A DNA stretch of 64,000 nt, taken from positions 183,721 through 247,720 of the forward strand of contig NZ_BMRP01000008.1 of the NCBI RefSeq assembly GCF_014648695.1. Reading direction: 5' to 3'. Position numbers and translations under genes: made by a program. The stretch comes from Streptomyces albospinus. GTDB taxonomy: Bacteria > Actinomycetota > Actinomycetes > Streptomycetales > Streptomycetaceae. The notes under the pieces are model-generated. The model saw nothing but the letters and a program-made list of their open reading frames with translations. It searched no databases and was not told where the DNA came from. Every line of letters starts with the position of its first letter. Positions within the stretch are counted from its first letter, which is position 1. Below, piece by piece: positions 8,962 through 16,438 of this stretch.

Positions 8962-9149
8962 CCAGACCCGAGCGGCTGCTTGCCGCCCGTAGGGCACGGC
9001 CATGTCCGGTGAACAGCGCCATGAGGCGGTTGCGAAGCTCCGCCGCGTGGCGCCATTCGGCGCTCAGCGGTTGCGGGGCCCCTGGTGTGTGCTGTGCTGA
9101 CCAGGGGAAGAGTGCTTTCCGGCCCGCCCTCGTATCTTCTGGAGAGACC

Positions 9150-9473
9150 GTGACCATCGCCCTCGACAAGCTGACCGACCCGGCCGTGCGTGCCTTCGTG
9201 GGCGCGCTCAACGCGGGCGACCGCCAGGCTTTCGCCGCCGCCCTCACTCCCGGGGCCACGATGTCGGACGACGGCTCGGACCGGGACGTAGCTGACTGGA
9301 CCGAGCGCGAAATCTTCTCCTCGGGCGGTCACATGGACGTCGAGACGCAGACGCAGGACGGGCTCGGCCTGGTCGCCAACTACCGCAATGACACCTGGGG
9401 CGAGATGCGCACTGCCTGGCGCTTCACGGTCGACGGCGGAAAGGTCAGCCGGTTCGAAACGGGGCAAGCCTAG
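9150..9473 (+). CDS. NTF2-fold / SnoaL-like protein
   Basis: 107 residues. LDKLTDPAVRAFVGALNAGDRQAFAAALTPGATMSDDGSDRDVADWTEREIF followed by alternating strands is the cone-shaped NTF2/SnoaL fold, often a nuclear-transport-factor-2-like protein of unknown substrate. The GTG at 9150 is preceded by GGAGAG at 9141-9146 and is preferred to upstream ATGs that give an unlikely N-terminus. It is cargo between the phage block and the IS630 remnant. Confidence 0.7.
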   Translation: MTIALDKLTDPAVRAFVGALNAGDRQAFAAALTPGATMSDDGSDRDVADWTEREIFSSGGHMDVETQTQDGLGLVANYRNDTWGEMRTAWRFTVDGGKVSRFETGQA

Positions 9474-9535
9474 CCTGCTCCCTGACCCGTCGGACACGCC
9501 TTAGTGGTCGGCGCCGTAAAACCTTCGGGGGTTGT

Positions 9536-10701
9536 TCACGCTGCCGGTGCGACAGAGGATTCTTCGTGGTGATCGGCGGTGTGCCGGTCGAGCCTGGCCA
9601 GCAGATCGTCCAGGTCGGAGGTGGTGAACCTCCACTGGAACGGCTGTGCCGTGGCGTTGCAACGGTCTTCGAAGGCTCGGAGCCGGTCCCTGACCTCGGT
9701 GAGGTCGGTGAAGTCGTTGGGCGAGAGGGCCTTGCGCTGGACGGCAGAGAAGTAGATCTCGACTTGGTTGAGCCAGGAGGCGTGCCCGGGGGTGTGGACC
9801 ATGACCGTGTTCGGGAACGCCGCGGTGAGCCGGTCGGCCGCCTTCTGACCGCGATGGGAGGAGCCGTTGCCGACGATCCAGAACACGCGCTTGGCGCTTG
9901 CGTAGGGTTCCTGGCTCATGACCTGGTTAGCCAGGTTCATGAACGGGACGATGCCGGTGCGTTCTTCGGTGCGGCCGAACACCTTCGCGGCGTGGACGTC
10001 GTAGGCGGCGAGGTAGGCCAGGGCACCGCCGCGTCCGTAGGTGTGATCGACGCGCATCGCCCTGGCCTTGCCGGGGGCGAGGGTGGGGTGGCAGCGGCAC
10101 CGGGCCTGGATGGAGGTCTTCTCGTCCGCGCTGATCACGTACTCGTCATCGCCGAGCTGTTCGCCCTGCCAGGTGCGGGCGTACAGGTCCAGCACCCAGG
10201 CGGCCTTCAGCCGGAAGCCGGGGCCGGTGATGAAGATCCAGGAGCGGTGCTGCCAGGGCTTGGGCGCGTCCTGGGCCGGCCAGCGACGCACGGTCGACGC
10301 CGACATGAACGGGGCGATGCCCCGCCGGGCGGCCTCGCGGGCCGGTTCCGGGCACGACCAGCGTGAGAGCGGTACTTCACTCTCGGCAGGCAGCCGGCAG
10401 GCCGGCGCCTTGACCTCGGCGGCCTGCAGCGGTGTGAACGAGGCGGGACGGCCGCGGCGTTGACGGTCTCTGAGCCCGGGCAGGCCCGCCTGGGCGAACC
10501 GGCCACGCCAGCGGCGCACGGTGTCCAAACGCAGCCCCGTCTCCCGGGCGATGCATGCGTTGGAGCGTCCATGCGCGGCGTGCAGCACCACCTGTGCACG
10601 CACCCGCAGCCGGTGCTCGGTCTTTGGCTGTAGGCCGTCTTCTTCAACCGCACGCGTTCGGCGGCACTCGGGGCTATCGGACAGGGGGTGCGGACGGGCA
10701 T
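9536..10701 (-). pseudogene. IS630-family transposase, frameshifted and with a broken DDE triad
   Basis: The main frame (9536-10603) has the helix-turn-helix RSNACIARETGLRLDTVRRWRGRF and the IS630 catalytic core. ISADEKTSIQAR holds the first Asp and ASWLNQVEIYFSAVQRK holds the Glu. The second Asp motif, normally VDNGSSHRG, reads IVGNGSSHRG, so GGC replaces GAC and the triad is incomplete. The N-terminal 30 residues (PSAAERVRLKKTAY) lie in another frame from ATG 10701, separated by a one-base deletion near 10610. Both changes predict an inactive transposase. I could not establish the terminal inverted repeats or the TA target duplication by eye. Confidence 0.82.
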
Positions 10702-11005
10702 GACGGGCGAACCGATCGGCCGAAGTGGATCACTGGTACCCCGCAGCCTGCCCCGCCCGTCACCGCCCCAGCCCCCGCAATGACCGGTGCAAGAGGCCAC
10801 TTGGACAGGGAAAACGCAACTTCGACATGGCCCGCAAAGGCAGCTACCTTCACCTGGTCTTCGGCGATCGCCCACGGGCGCACAGGAGTTACTTCAGACC
10901 GAGCCACCCGCGACGGGACGAGTTGGCCACGCCCCACGAATCCTCGCCCCCATCCGTAAGCCACCGAACCGGGTCCACACCAGGCCCCCAACCAGGGAGA
11001 GACGC
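10702..11005. other. Intergenic region upstream of the DUF3291 gene
   Basis: About 300 bases without a supported gene on either strand. It must contain the right end of the IS630 copy and the promoter of the DUF3291 gene; neither can be placed confidently. Confidence 0.4.
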
Positions 11006-11563
11006 ATGCCCCATCTTGCGCTGTACACATTCGGCGTCCTGAAGTCACCTCTCGCCGATCCCGCACCTCTCACGCGCGAGTTCTACGACATTGGTGAGGC
11101 CGTCTACCGGAAGATCAGTCAGCACCCCGGATACCTCGCGCATGCTGAGGCGGCAGACGGTGACCGGGGCTCACACTTCGACTTGGACTGGGGTGCATGG
11201 GGAGAGTTCACCGTACCGACCTGGTACGGCAAGGGCCGTACGGCGGAAACCACCGCCCTGGCCGCGACCCTCTCACTCTGGACCGACCTGCGCCCCGCCT
11301 TCGACGCCATCTACACCGGCCTGCACCGTGAGGCGCTGAACAGGCGTTACGACTGGTTCGAGAGGACAGAACACCCAACTTACGTGTTCTGGTGGGTCTC
11401 CGACGACGTGATACCCACCTGGCAGGACGGGGTTTCCAGGCTGGAGCACCTCCACGACCACGGCTCCGCGCCACATGCCTTCACCTTCCACCGCTCGTTC
11501 GCCCCGGGCGGAACTCCGACCAGGATCAAAGGCATCGGGCCGAAGAGCGACCAGGTTCGCTGA
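11006..11563 (+). CDS. DUF3291 domain protein
   Basis: 185 residues starting MPHLALYTFGVLKSPL at ATG 11006, with AGGGAGAG just upstream. The family pattern is clear: LALYTFGVLKSP, an alpha/beta repeat with the WYG/SLWTDL segment, RRYDWFERTEHPTYVFWWV, and a second half ending in FTFHRSFAPGG. It resembles the dimeric alpha/beta-barrel fold of monooxygenase-like proteins. No function is assigned to the family. It is intact and close to the right end of element A, where cargo genes are common. Confidence 0.75.
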   Translation: MPHLALYTFGVLKSPLADPAPLTREFYDIGEAVYRKISQHPGYLAHAEAADGDRGSHFDLDWGAWGEFTVPTWYGKGRTAETTALAATLSLWTDLRPAFDAIYTGLHREALNRRYDWFERTEHPTYVFWWVSDDVIPTWQDGVSRLEHLHDHGSAPHAFTFHRSFAPGGTPTRIKGIGPKSDQVR

Positions 11564-11605
11564 CAAGGAAGCCCGAACGACTGGGTCCGCCGTCAAACGC
11601 CTCGA

Positions 11606-11791
11606 TTGAATGACGGCGAACAGATGCGTCTGCGCTACGGCGGATCCGCCAGTACCTGGGGCTTCGCCCTCTACCCCGCGAGCACCGATGAGTACCAAGA
11701 CGCCATCCTGCCCACCAGCGGCTTCGCCGGCACCCCCGAAGACGCCCTCGACTGCGCCTGCGGCCTCTACCTCACCGACCCCAGCATCTGA
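11606..11791 (+). CDS. Short hypothetical protein at the right end of element A
   Basis: 61 residues, MNDGEQMRLRYGGSASTWGFALYP ending CACGLYLTDPSI. Codon bias is Streptomyces-like (G or C in third positions) and no other frame competes. Starts at ATG 11606 or 11624 are possible and neither has a strong ribosome site. It may be the C-terminal remnant of a longer gene. I do not recognise its function. Confidence 0.45.
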   Translation: MNDGEQMRLRYGGSASTWGFALYPASTDEYQDAILPTSGFAGTPEDALDCACGLYLTDPSI

Positions 11792-11860
11792 CCCCGCACC
11801 ACACGCAACACAGGTTCCACAGTCAACCCCCGAAGGATTTACGGAGCCGACCACTTAGGC

Positions 11861-11901
11861 CCCCGGGGCTTGAGCCGACGTTTCCAGCTCAAGCCCCGGG
11901 G
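11861..11901. terminator. Strong stem-loop at the right end of element A
   Basis: CCCCGGGGCTTGAGC (11861-11875) is the exact reverse complement of 11887-11901, with an 11-base loop. The 15-bp stem ends four bases before the att arm and would isolate the element from gpx transcription. Comparable stem-loops precede the arms at 12704 and 16259. Confidence 0.8.
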
Positions 11902-11904
11902 TGT

Positions 11905-11934
11905 GTTCATTGGAGAAGAAACCCGAGAAGTTCC
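11905..11934. other. attR of element A
   Basis: Element arm GTTCATTGGAGAAGAAACCC (11905-11924), central GA (11925-11926), gpx half GAAGTTCC (11927-11934). Joining this arm to the left arm gives an attP with near-perfect dyad symmetry. Joining the two gpx halves restores an uninterrupted gpx codon series Trp-Asn-Phe-Glu-Lys-Phe-Leu. Confidence 0.85.
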
Positions 11935-12038
11935 TCATCGACCACACGGGCGAGATCGCCGGCCGCTTCCGGCCACGCACGGAGCCGGAGGCCGACGATC
12001 TGCCGGCGGCGATCGAGTCCGCACTCCCGGCGGCCTGA
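11925..12038 (+). pseudogene. Glutathione peroxidase 3' end, copy 1
   Basis: From the core GA the frame reads EKFLIDHTGEIAGRFRPRTEPEADDLPAAIESALPAA and stops at TGA 12036. This is the exact continuation of the gpx frame broken at 202. Compared with copy 2 at 16279, it differs in the stretch after EPEA and is one codon shorter. It therefore probably came from another strain's gpx with block B, rather than being a recent duplicate. Before element A arrived, this tail would have completed the gene. Confidence 0.85.
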
Positions 12039-12046
12039 CCCACGAC

Positions 12047-12080
12047 GGCGGGCCGGTCCGGCCCCGGCCCTCGGCCCGCC
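12047..12080 (+). terminator. Terminator behind gpx tail copy 1
   Basis: GGCGGGCC (12047-12054) pairs with GGCCCGCC (12073-12080), followed within eight bases by a T-run (gtcttttt). It is the counterpart of the hairpin at 16402-16438, so the duplicated segment includes the gpx terminator. Confidence 0.7.
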
Positions 12081-12186
12081 GCGCCCGTCTTTTTGCCCGC
12101 CTGTCCGTGTCCGTGTCCGGGGCCCGGTTGCCGGCCACCGTCAGATACGTGGCGGCGCCCTCACCCCAAAGAGGACGGAGGCTCCG

Positions 12187-12535
12187 ATGAATGTGCCGTG
12201 CAAGGCTGTGTCCTCCAGGAACGTAGATGCAGGGCACTACTCGCAGCTGACGACAGGCACAGTCAGCGCCTCAGGGCCGGGGCGATGTCCAGTGCGGTTC
12301 ACCGTCACCGGCTCCGGAACCGTGGTGTGCAACGACAACACCACGAGCGGCTTGCACTTCACCGTCAACACCGATCTCGGCAAGGGCGCCCGACCGCACA
12401 GCCACCTTCACCAGCGGCCCTCTGAAGGGTGACACCCCCACCGTGGCACCGCTGGTGGCCGGCATCAATACCGACTGCCCCACCAACGGTCTCAAAAAAC
12501 TCACCACCACGGTCGCAGCGGCAAACTTCGCCTGA
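12187..12535 (+). pseudogene. Small beta-rich hypothetical protein, frameshifted
   Basis: Begins with ATG 12187 behind GGAGG and reads MNVPCKAVSSRNVDAGHYSQL to HFTVNTDLGKGA. The coding pattern then continues one frame over as DRTATFTSGPLKGDTPTVAPLVAGINTDC to VAAANFA, ending with TGA at 12533. A one-base indel near 12393 explains this. Alternating Thr/Val/Ser-rich strands suggest an immunoglobulin-like or secreted-protein module, but there is no signal peptide. The family is unknown to me. Confidence 0.5.
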
Positions 12536-12926
12536 ACTCATCACGGCCCCACGCCCCTTCGCCGGCCCGGGGCCGTGATCACGTCAGCCATGAGCCCTTC
12601 GTTTTCGACGCGCCCCGGATGAAGTCAGGGGCCCGCTCGCACACTCGTCGGACCCGTCCCAGCCTCCGAAACCTGGCTGAGTCAGCCCAGGCCACGGAAG
12701 TGTGTTCGGAGGGGAAACCCGACGTCTTCCGGCGCGAGGGCGGCCGACGTCAACGGGGTGCATCGCTGGCTCCAGACCAGGTCAACCACCCTCACGACAC
12801 TGCCTGCCACGCCGAAGCCGTCCGACATGACCGAGGGCCAGACCTGCTACGGAGCCGGTCTTCCCTGACCCTGGCCACATCGCCTCGCCCACCCGGCAAG
12901 AAGCATTCCACGGCGGATCCGGGAAT
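12536..12926. other. Non-coding region carrying an att relic
   Basis: No gene is supported. It contains the right-arm relic described at 12681-12730. The remainder has no conserved frame and may be decayed element DNA. Confidence 0.5.
12681..12730. repeat. Third copy of the element right end (att relic)
   Basis: GTTC followed by GGAGGGGAAACCC (12704-12720) matches the element A left arm read in reverse, with only ATT missing, and is followed by the core GA (12721-12722). The preceding bases, GTCAGCCCAGGCCACGGAAG (12681-12700), match GTGAGCCCAGGTCACGGCGG at 16236-16255. No gpx sequence follows: the next bases are CGTCTTCC rather than GAAGTTCC. I read this as the end of an earlier related element whose target half has decayed or was different. 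Confidence 0.65.
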
Positions 12927-13145
12927 CTAGCCGTCGCTGTCCACCGTTTGGGTGAGGGTCCCGTGCATGGGGCCATAGCCCGGAACATTCACGTCCGCTC
13001 CGTCATCTGTAGGACGCAGAATGCTCCGCTCCACAGTCCGGCCGGTAGCTGCGCGCGCACCTTCAACAGCACTGGCCGAACCGACAACGCCGAGAACAGC
13101 GGCACCAGTGATTGCCATTGCGGCAATCACGTTACGGACGCGCAT
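12927..13145 (-). CDS. Small secreted protein
   Basis: 72 residues, starting MRVRNVIAAMAITGAAVLGVVGSASA at 13145, with AGGAGG a few bases upstream. A basic start, a hydrophobic core and an A-x-A cleavage site after residue 26 make a typical Sec signal peptide. The mature part is about 46 residues (VEGARAATGRTVERSILRPTDDGADVNVPGYGPMHG) without cysteines. Function is unknown. Small secreted proteins of this kind are frequent cargo on actinobacterial elements. Confidence 0.65.
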   Translation of the reverse strand: MRVRNVIAAMAITGAAVLGVVGSASAVEGARAATGRTVERSILRPTDDGADVNVPGYGPMHGTLTQTVDSDG

Positions 13146-13452
13146 AGTTCCTCCTTGAATTCGCGATCGATGACTTCCCGAAACCTGCCTTGACCGAGCA
13201 CCCGAGGTCCATGCCGCATGCGCTGGAGCTTCAGCCGAACAGGCGACCGTGCATGCCCGCCTAATAGCGCTCAGCGCCAAGGAACTCACCACGCCCGCGC
13301 GCTGCTGCGCTGGGCGTTTTCTCATGCCAGGAAGGCCGCCCGCGTCATGACTCTGCCCGGAGTACCGGCATTACTCCCGTCGTGGCTGCGGACCGAGCCG
13401 CCCGCCGACGCCGAGCTGCGTTCCCTTGCGCGCACGGACGGAGGGGTGGCGC
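13146..13452. other. Intergenic region with a phage-type terminator
   Basis: Holds the divergent start region of the secreted protein and a terminator. ACGCCC (13291-13296) pairs with GGGCGT (13312-13317), followed by TTTTCT, with a nested GCGC stem. No gene is supported, although overlapping frames are open by composition. Confidence 0.5.
13291..13321 (+). terminator. Hairpin with T-run upstream of the coiled-coil gene
   Basis: ACGCCC/GGGCGT stem with an inner GCGC pairing, followed by TTT, all just upstream of a phage-type small gene. It resembles the intergenic terminators of Streptomyces phage late operons. Confidence 0.55.
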
Positions 13453-13692
13453 ATGACAGTGCGCGACCCCGGCAATGTCGCCCTCGAACTGGAACGCCTC
13501 CGCAGCACGGTCGACAAAGGGTTCGCCCGCGTCGACGGTTCCCTCGCCCTCCTCGTCCAGCGCTCCGACCGGACCGACCGACAATGCGCCGACCACGAAC
13601 AGCGCCTCGACAACCTCGAACGGGCCCGCTGGCCACTCCCGAGCGTGGATGCCCAGGTAGCCGTCGCCGGACTGCTGCTGACCATCTGGTAG
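13453..13692 (+). CDS. Phage-type small protein with coiled coil and C-terminal hydrophobic segment
   Basis: 79 residues from ATG 13453 (MTVRDPGNVALELERLRSTVDKGFARVDGSLALL). A heptad region (about residues 11-52) is followed by RWPLPSVDAQVAVAGLLLTIW, a membrane-like tail. Proteins of this layout stand near the lysis genes of actinophages. The TAG at 13690 is followed in frame by Ala-Thr-Thr-Ala-Cys and a second stop, so a CAG-to-TAG change may have shortened the tail slightly. A second, more decayed member lies at 14692-14820. Confidence 0.55.
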   Translation: MTVRDPGNVALELERLRSTVDKGFARVDGSLALLVQRSDRTDRQCADHEQRLDNLERARWPLPSVDAQVAVAGLLLTIW

Positions 13693-14076
13693 GCCACCAC
13701 CGCCTGCTAGATGGCGCCAAGGACCATGAAGAGGCCATCTCAATTGGCGAGTCTGCGGCAGCAGATGACGCCATTCGACGCCGTGCTCCCGGTCAGCCTG
13801 CGCTCGGGACCTCCGAGACATGAGGCTTCCGCTGCATCCCGGCCGGCGCTTTCGCCAGCTCCAGACAGGGCGTTGGGACGGAGTGTCTGCGCCTGTCGCG
13901 GCAATCCGCTGCCCTGACCAGCTCGGGGTGCAGGACGGCTCCCGGACGGCCACTCGTTGGCGACAGCCAAGGACGCGGCGCGTCGCTAAGCGGCTGCGGC
14001 ATATTTCACATTAGCCTCCTATGACTGTACGAAGTCGCTATATCACGGATTGTACCCTTCGACCACCGGAGAAGAA
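13693..14076. other. Non-coding region upstream of the Gly/Lys-rich secreted protein
   Basis: No gene is supported on either strand. The 60 bases before 14077 are AT-richer (catatttcacattagcc) and probably contain the promoter of the secreted-protein gene. Confidence 0.45.
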
Positions 14077-14634
14077 ATGCGCAAGCTTCAGAAGGCCACC
14101 GTCGTGGCCGTCACACTCGGCAGCCTTGGCTTCCTCGGCGCCGGCACCGCCTACGCCGCCAGCGGACGCGGCGGCACCGATTTCGACGTCAAACAGAGAA
14201 ACGCGTGCCGGTCGAACGACGCGGATGTTGACGCTCTCGGCGAGGTCGGGATCGCCAACGGCCTGGCGGGCAACGCGATCGGCGGCGAGGGCACCCCAGG
14301 TGCACAGAGCACCCGGGTGGGCTCAACCATGAGCTGCGTCAACAGCGTCGGCTTCAAGGGCGGCAATGGCGGCGACGAAGGCAAGGGTGGACGCTCGGAG
14401 GGCAGAGAGGGCAACGGAGACAAGGGAGGCGACGCGCACAAGGGCGGAGGCTCAGAGGGTAGAGAAGGCAACGGAGGCAAGGAAGGCAACGGAGGCAAGG
14501 AAGGCAAGGAAGGCGGGGAAAGCACACAAGGCGGAGCAGGCCCGGTACGCACCGAAGCCGGGGAGCAGCGGGGCATGACACCTGGTCCCGGTCTCCGCTA
14601 CACGGTCCGGACGGAGACCCTTTCGGCCTCGTAA
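14077..14634 (+). CDS. Secreted low-complexity Gly/Lys/Glu-rich protein
   Basis: 185 residues from ATG 14077 with GGAGAAG upstream. MRKLQKATVVAVTLGSLGFLGAGTAYA is a clear signal peptide (cleavage after residue 27). The mature N-terminus has GRGGTDFDVKQRNACRSND and NSVGFKGG with two cysteines. Residues about 100-160 then form a repetitive hydrophilic tail built from GGKEGN/GREGNG units. The tail should be disordered. The front resembles small exported proteins such as DUF320-type chaplin relatives only in size and signal, so I assign no family. Confidence 0.6.
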   Translation: MRKLQKATVVAVTLGSLGFLGAGTAYAASGRGGTDFDVKQRNACRSNDADVDALGEVGIANGLAGNAIGGEGTPGAQSTRVGSTMSCVNSVGFKGGNGGDEGKGGRSEGREGNGDKGGDAHKGGGSEGREGNGGKEGNGGKEGKEGGESTQGGAGPVRTEAGEQRGMTPGPGLRYTVRTETLSAS

Positions 14635-14691
14635 GGCCGGCTCGCGGGAGTCCGCTCGACCCGCAGTCGGAAGGAAAGGCCGCCGGCCGGG

Positions 14692-14820
14692 CAACTTTCC
14701 GACCTCGACAACCGCCTCGACGCCGTCGATCGCCGCCGCTGACCCCTTCACAGCATCGCCGCCCTGGTCGACGTTGTCGGGCGCCTCGTGACCGCGTGGC
14801 GGGCCACCGCAGCCCGGTAG
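14692..14820 (+). pseudogene. Remnant of a second phage coiled-coil/membrane protein
   Basis: The frame QLSDLDNRLDAVDRRR runs into TGA (14740-14742), where its paralogue at 13453 has Trp (RWPLPS). It continues PLHSIAALVDVVGRLVTAWRATAAR to TAG at 14818. Layout and residues match the C-terminal two-thirds of the 13453 protein, so this is a TGG-to-TGA broken, 5'-truncated copy. Confidence 0.5.
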
Positions 14821-14898
14821 AAGCACCCCATTCCCCGCACGGCCGTCAGCGGCCGTGCGGGGAGAATTTGTGCGTTTCGGGCCGCGACAGGGGTGCTC

Positions 14899-15084
14899 TC
14901 AGTCCTTGAAGGTCTTGCTGAATTCCACGAAACCGGCCCAGGTAGCCGGGGAGAAGGTCAGCGTACTGCTGTCTCGGGCCTTGCTGTCCCGCACCATGAT
15001 CTTGCTGGGGTCAGCATCGGCGACTTCGACGCAACTTTCGTACTTGGTATAGGTGCTGGTGCGCCAACTCCGTATCTCAGCCAC
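14899..15084 (-). CDS. DUF397 domain protein
   Basis: 61 residues, MAEIRSWRTSTYTKYESCVEVADADPSKIMVRDSKARDSSTLTFSPATWAGFVEFSKTFKD. It has the full DUF397 pattern (W-x-TS-x-Y, CVEVA, VRDSK, L-x-F-x-x-x-W-x-x-F). DUF397 proteins are encoded next to XRE/DUF5753 regulators in Streptomyces and act with them, as in the WhiJ-type systems that control development. Its start overlaps the end of the DUF5753 fragment by 8 bases, so the two were a coupled pair. Confidence 0.85.
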   Translation of the reverse strand: MAEIRSWRTSTYTKYESCVEVADADPSKIMVRDSKARDSSTLTFSPATWAGFVEFSKTFKD

Positions 15085-15520
15085 GATTTCTCCTGCCCAG
15101 ACGATCGAAATGATCGATGGCGGTCAAGATGAGGTCTCTAGCGGCCTGGCCATCGACAGCGGAATGGCGATGGAGGTCAAATTCCTTGCGATAGAGCTCG
15201 CTTTCCCTCGGCTGCTTCACGGAAATCTCTGCGGAGCACGACTCCACCTTGACGAGCTTGTCGTCAAACATCACGAACCTGTGACCGAACCAGATCGCGA
15301 GGGGCGCGGACCGTGGGACGATCCCCAGATTCAGCCGTGGCAGCGCCAATACGGCTATGAGCCGGTCGAGTTGTGCCCTCACGGCCTCCGAGCCCCCGTG
15401 ATTCGAGTAGAGGGCCTGCTCGCCGAGGAGCACGTTGAAAATCCGGTCCCCCTCATAGAGGTCCAGCCACCTAGCCCCTACCGGCGCCTGCCGGACTATG
15501 CGGCACCGTGCCCTGTGCAC
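15077..15520 (-). pseudogene. DUF5753 (XRE-type regulator) C-terminal fragment
   Basis: The frame contains LYEGDRIFNVLLGEQALYSNHGGSEAVRAQLDRLIAVLALPRLNLGIVPRSAPLAIW and the remaining DUF5753 strands, ending RNRG. The N-terminal helix-turn-helix domain and the first part of DUF5753 (about 130 residues) are missing, because upstream sequence is unrelated. The regulator cannot bind DNA. Its partner DUF397 gene is intact, so the pair has been cut by a deletion or insertion boundary near 15520. Confidence 0.75.
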
Positions 15521-15548
15521 CCAACCACCTCCCCCCCCGGCCGTGTCG

Positions 15549-16055
15549 TCAGACCAAACGAGTAGCGGCGGACGGTGGGAGCGCTGAGGGACTCCACATA
15601 ACCGAGGCGCAATGGGCTGCCTTCTCCTTGAGCTCGATCATGATTTTGTCGATTGTTGCTGTGGGCACCTCCTTCAGATCCTTCTTGGCTGCGTCTTCGA
15701 TCTTCTTCAGGATGACCTTCTGCTCCTCCTCCGTGTAATTCTTGAGGGGCTCTTTCATGATTTCATCGTCGACGATCCTCTCCAGCTTCTTCAGTTGTTC
15801 ATGCGTGAGGTGACGGCCCTTTCCCTTGCGTGCGTCGTTCTCCTTCTCCATCTCCTTGTTGACGCAGCGGCAGAGCTCTTTCCTCCGCGCCGTCCCGTCC
15901 GCTGTGGCGCGGGTGGGGCGGAACGCCTGCACCACCGGCTCCGCCGCGTTCCGGTCATGCGCCTGAGCCGTAGCGGGGATCAACAGCAGACCTCCGGAAG
16001 CGACCAGAACGGCGATTGCGGCCACAGCGTGCCGTACACCAGTTTTGGATGTCAT
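15549..16055 (-). CDS. Secreted helical hypothetical protein
   Basis: 168 residues, MTSKTGVRHAVAAIAVLVASGGLLLIPATAQA at the start is a signal peptide with A-x-A cleavage near residue 32. The mature part has two cysteines (ELCRCVNKEME) and a Lys/Glu-rich helical region (about residues 80-145, LTHEQLKKLERIVDDEIMKEPLKNYTEEEQKV). No family is recognised. G+C is lower than in the neighbours, consistent with acquired DNA. Its 5' end faces the gpx tail copy 2 across the att relic. Confidence 0.6.
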   Translation of the reverse strand: MTSKTGVRHAVAAIAVLVASGGLLLIPATAQAHDRNAAEPVVQAFRPTRATADGTARRKELCRCVNKEMEKENDARKGKGRHLTHEQLKKLERIVDDEIMKEPLKNYTEEEQKVILKKIEDAAKKDLKEVPTATIDKIMIELKEKAAHCASVMWSPSALPPSAATRLV

Positions 16056-16235
16056 ATGGTGAGATCTACCGACATTGGCCGCCTCACGGGAGGTCTACCG
16101 CACCAAACCCCTCGAACGGGTGATCTGCTTTCGACTTCACCCGGGGCCCATGGCCCGGCGTCGATGCCACGCCGTGTCAGGCGTGGACCCGGCCATGACC
16201 CATCGGGCAGTCCCTGGGCTCCGTGGCATGGCCAA

Positions 16236-16288
16236 GTGAGCCCAGGTCACGGCGGTGTGTTCACGGGAGAGGAAACCCGCGAAGTTCC
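16236..16288. other. attR-like right end of block B
   Basis: Arm GTTCACGGGAGAGGAAACCC (16259-16278), 17 of 20 bases identical to the reversed left arm of element A, then GC and the gpx half GAAGTTCC (16281-16288). The central pair is GC where element A has GA. A stem CTGGGCTC/GAGCCCAG (16213-16245) precedes the arm, as at the element A right end. It shows that an element with related att specificity ended here. Confidence 0.75.
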
Positions 16289-16395
16289 TCATCGACCACA
16301 CGGGCGAGATCGCCGGCCGCTTCCGGCCGCGCATGGAGCCGGAGGCCGCCGTGCTCGCCGAGGCGGCGATCGAGTCCGCGCTCCCGGCGGCCTGA
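16279..16395 (+). pseudogene. Glutathione peroxidase 3' end, copy 2 (probably native)
   Basis: Reads AKFLIDHTGEIAGRFRPRMEPEAAVLAEAAIESALPAA with TGA at 16393. It is followed by the best gpx terminator and by ordinary chromosome, so this is likely the resident tail of the interrupted gene. It has no start and no upstream gpx sequence. Confidence 0.82.
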
Positions 16396-16401
16396 CCCGC
16401 G

Positions 16402-16438
16402 GCGGCGGGCCGGTCCGGCCCTGACACCGGCCCGCCGC
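16402..16438 (+). terminator. gpx terminator
   Basis: GCGGCGGGCCGGT (16402-16414) and its exact reverse complement (16426-16438) around an 11-base loop, seven bases after the gpx stop. Confidence 0.75.

Noticed and set aside
1..16400. A complete functional prophage
   Set aside because: No capsid, terminase, portal, tape-measure or lysin genes are present, and all recognisable tail genes carry lesions. It is a remnant island.
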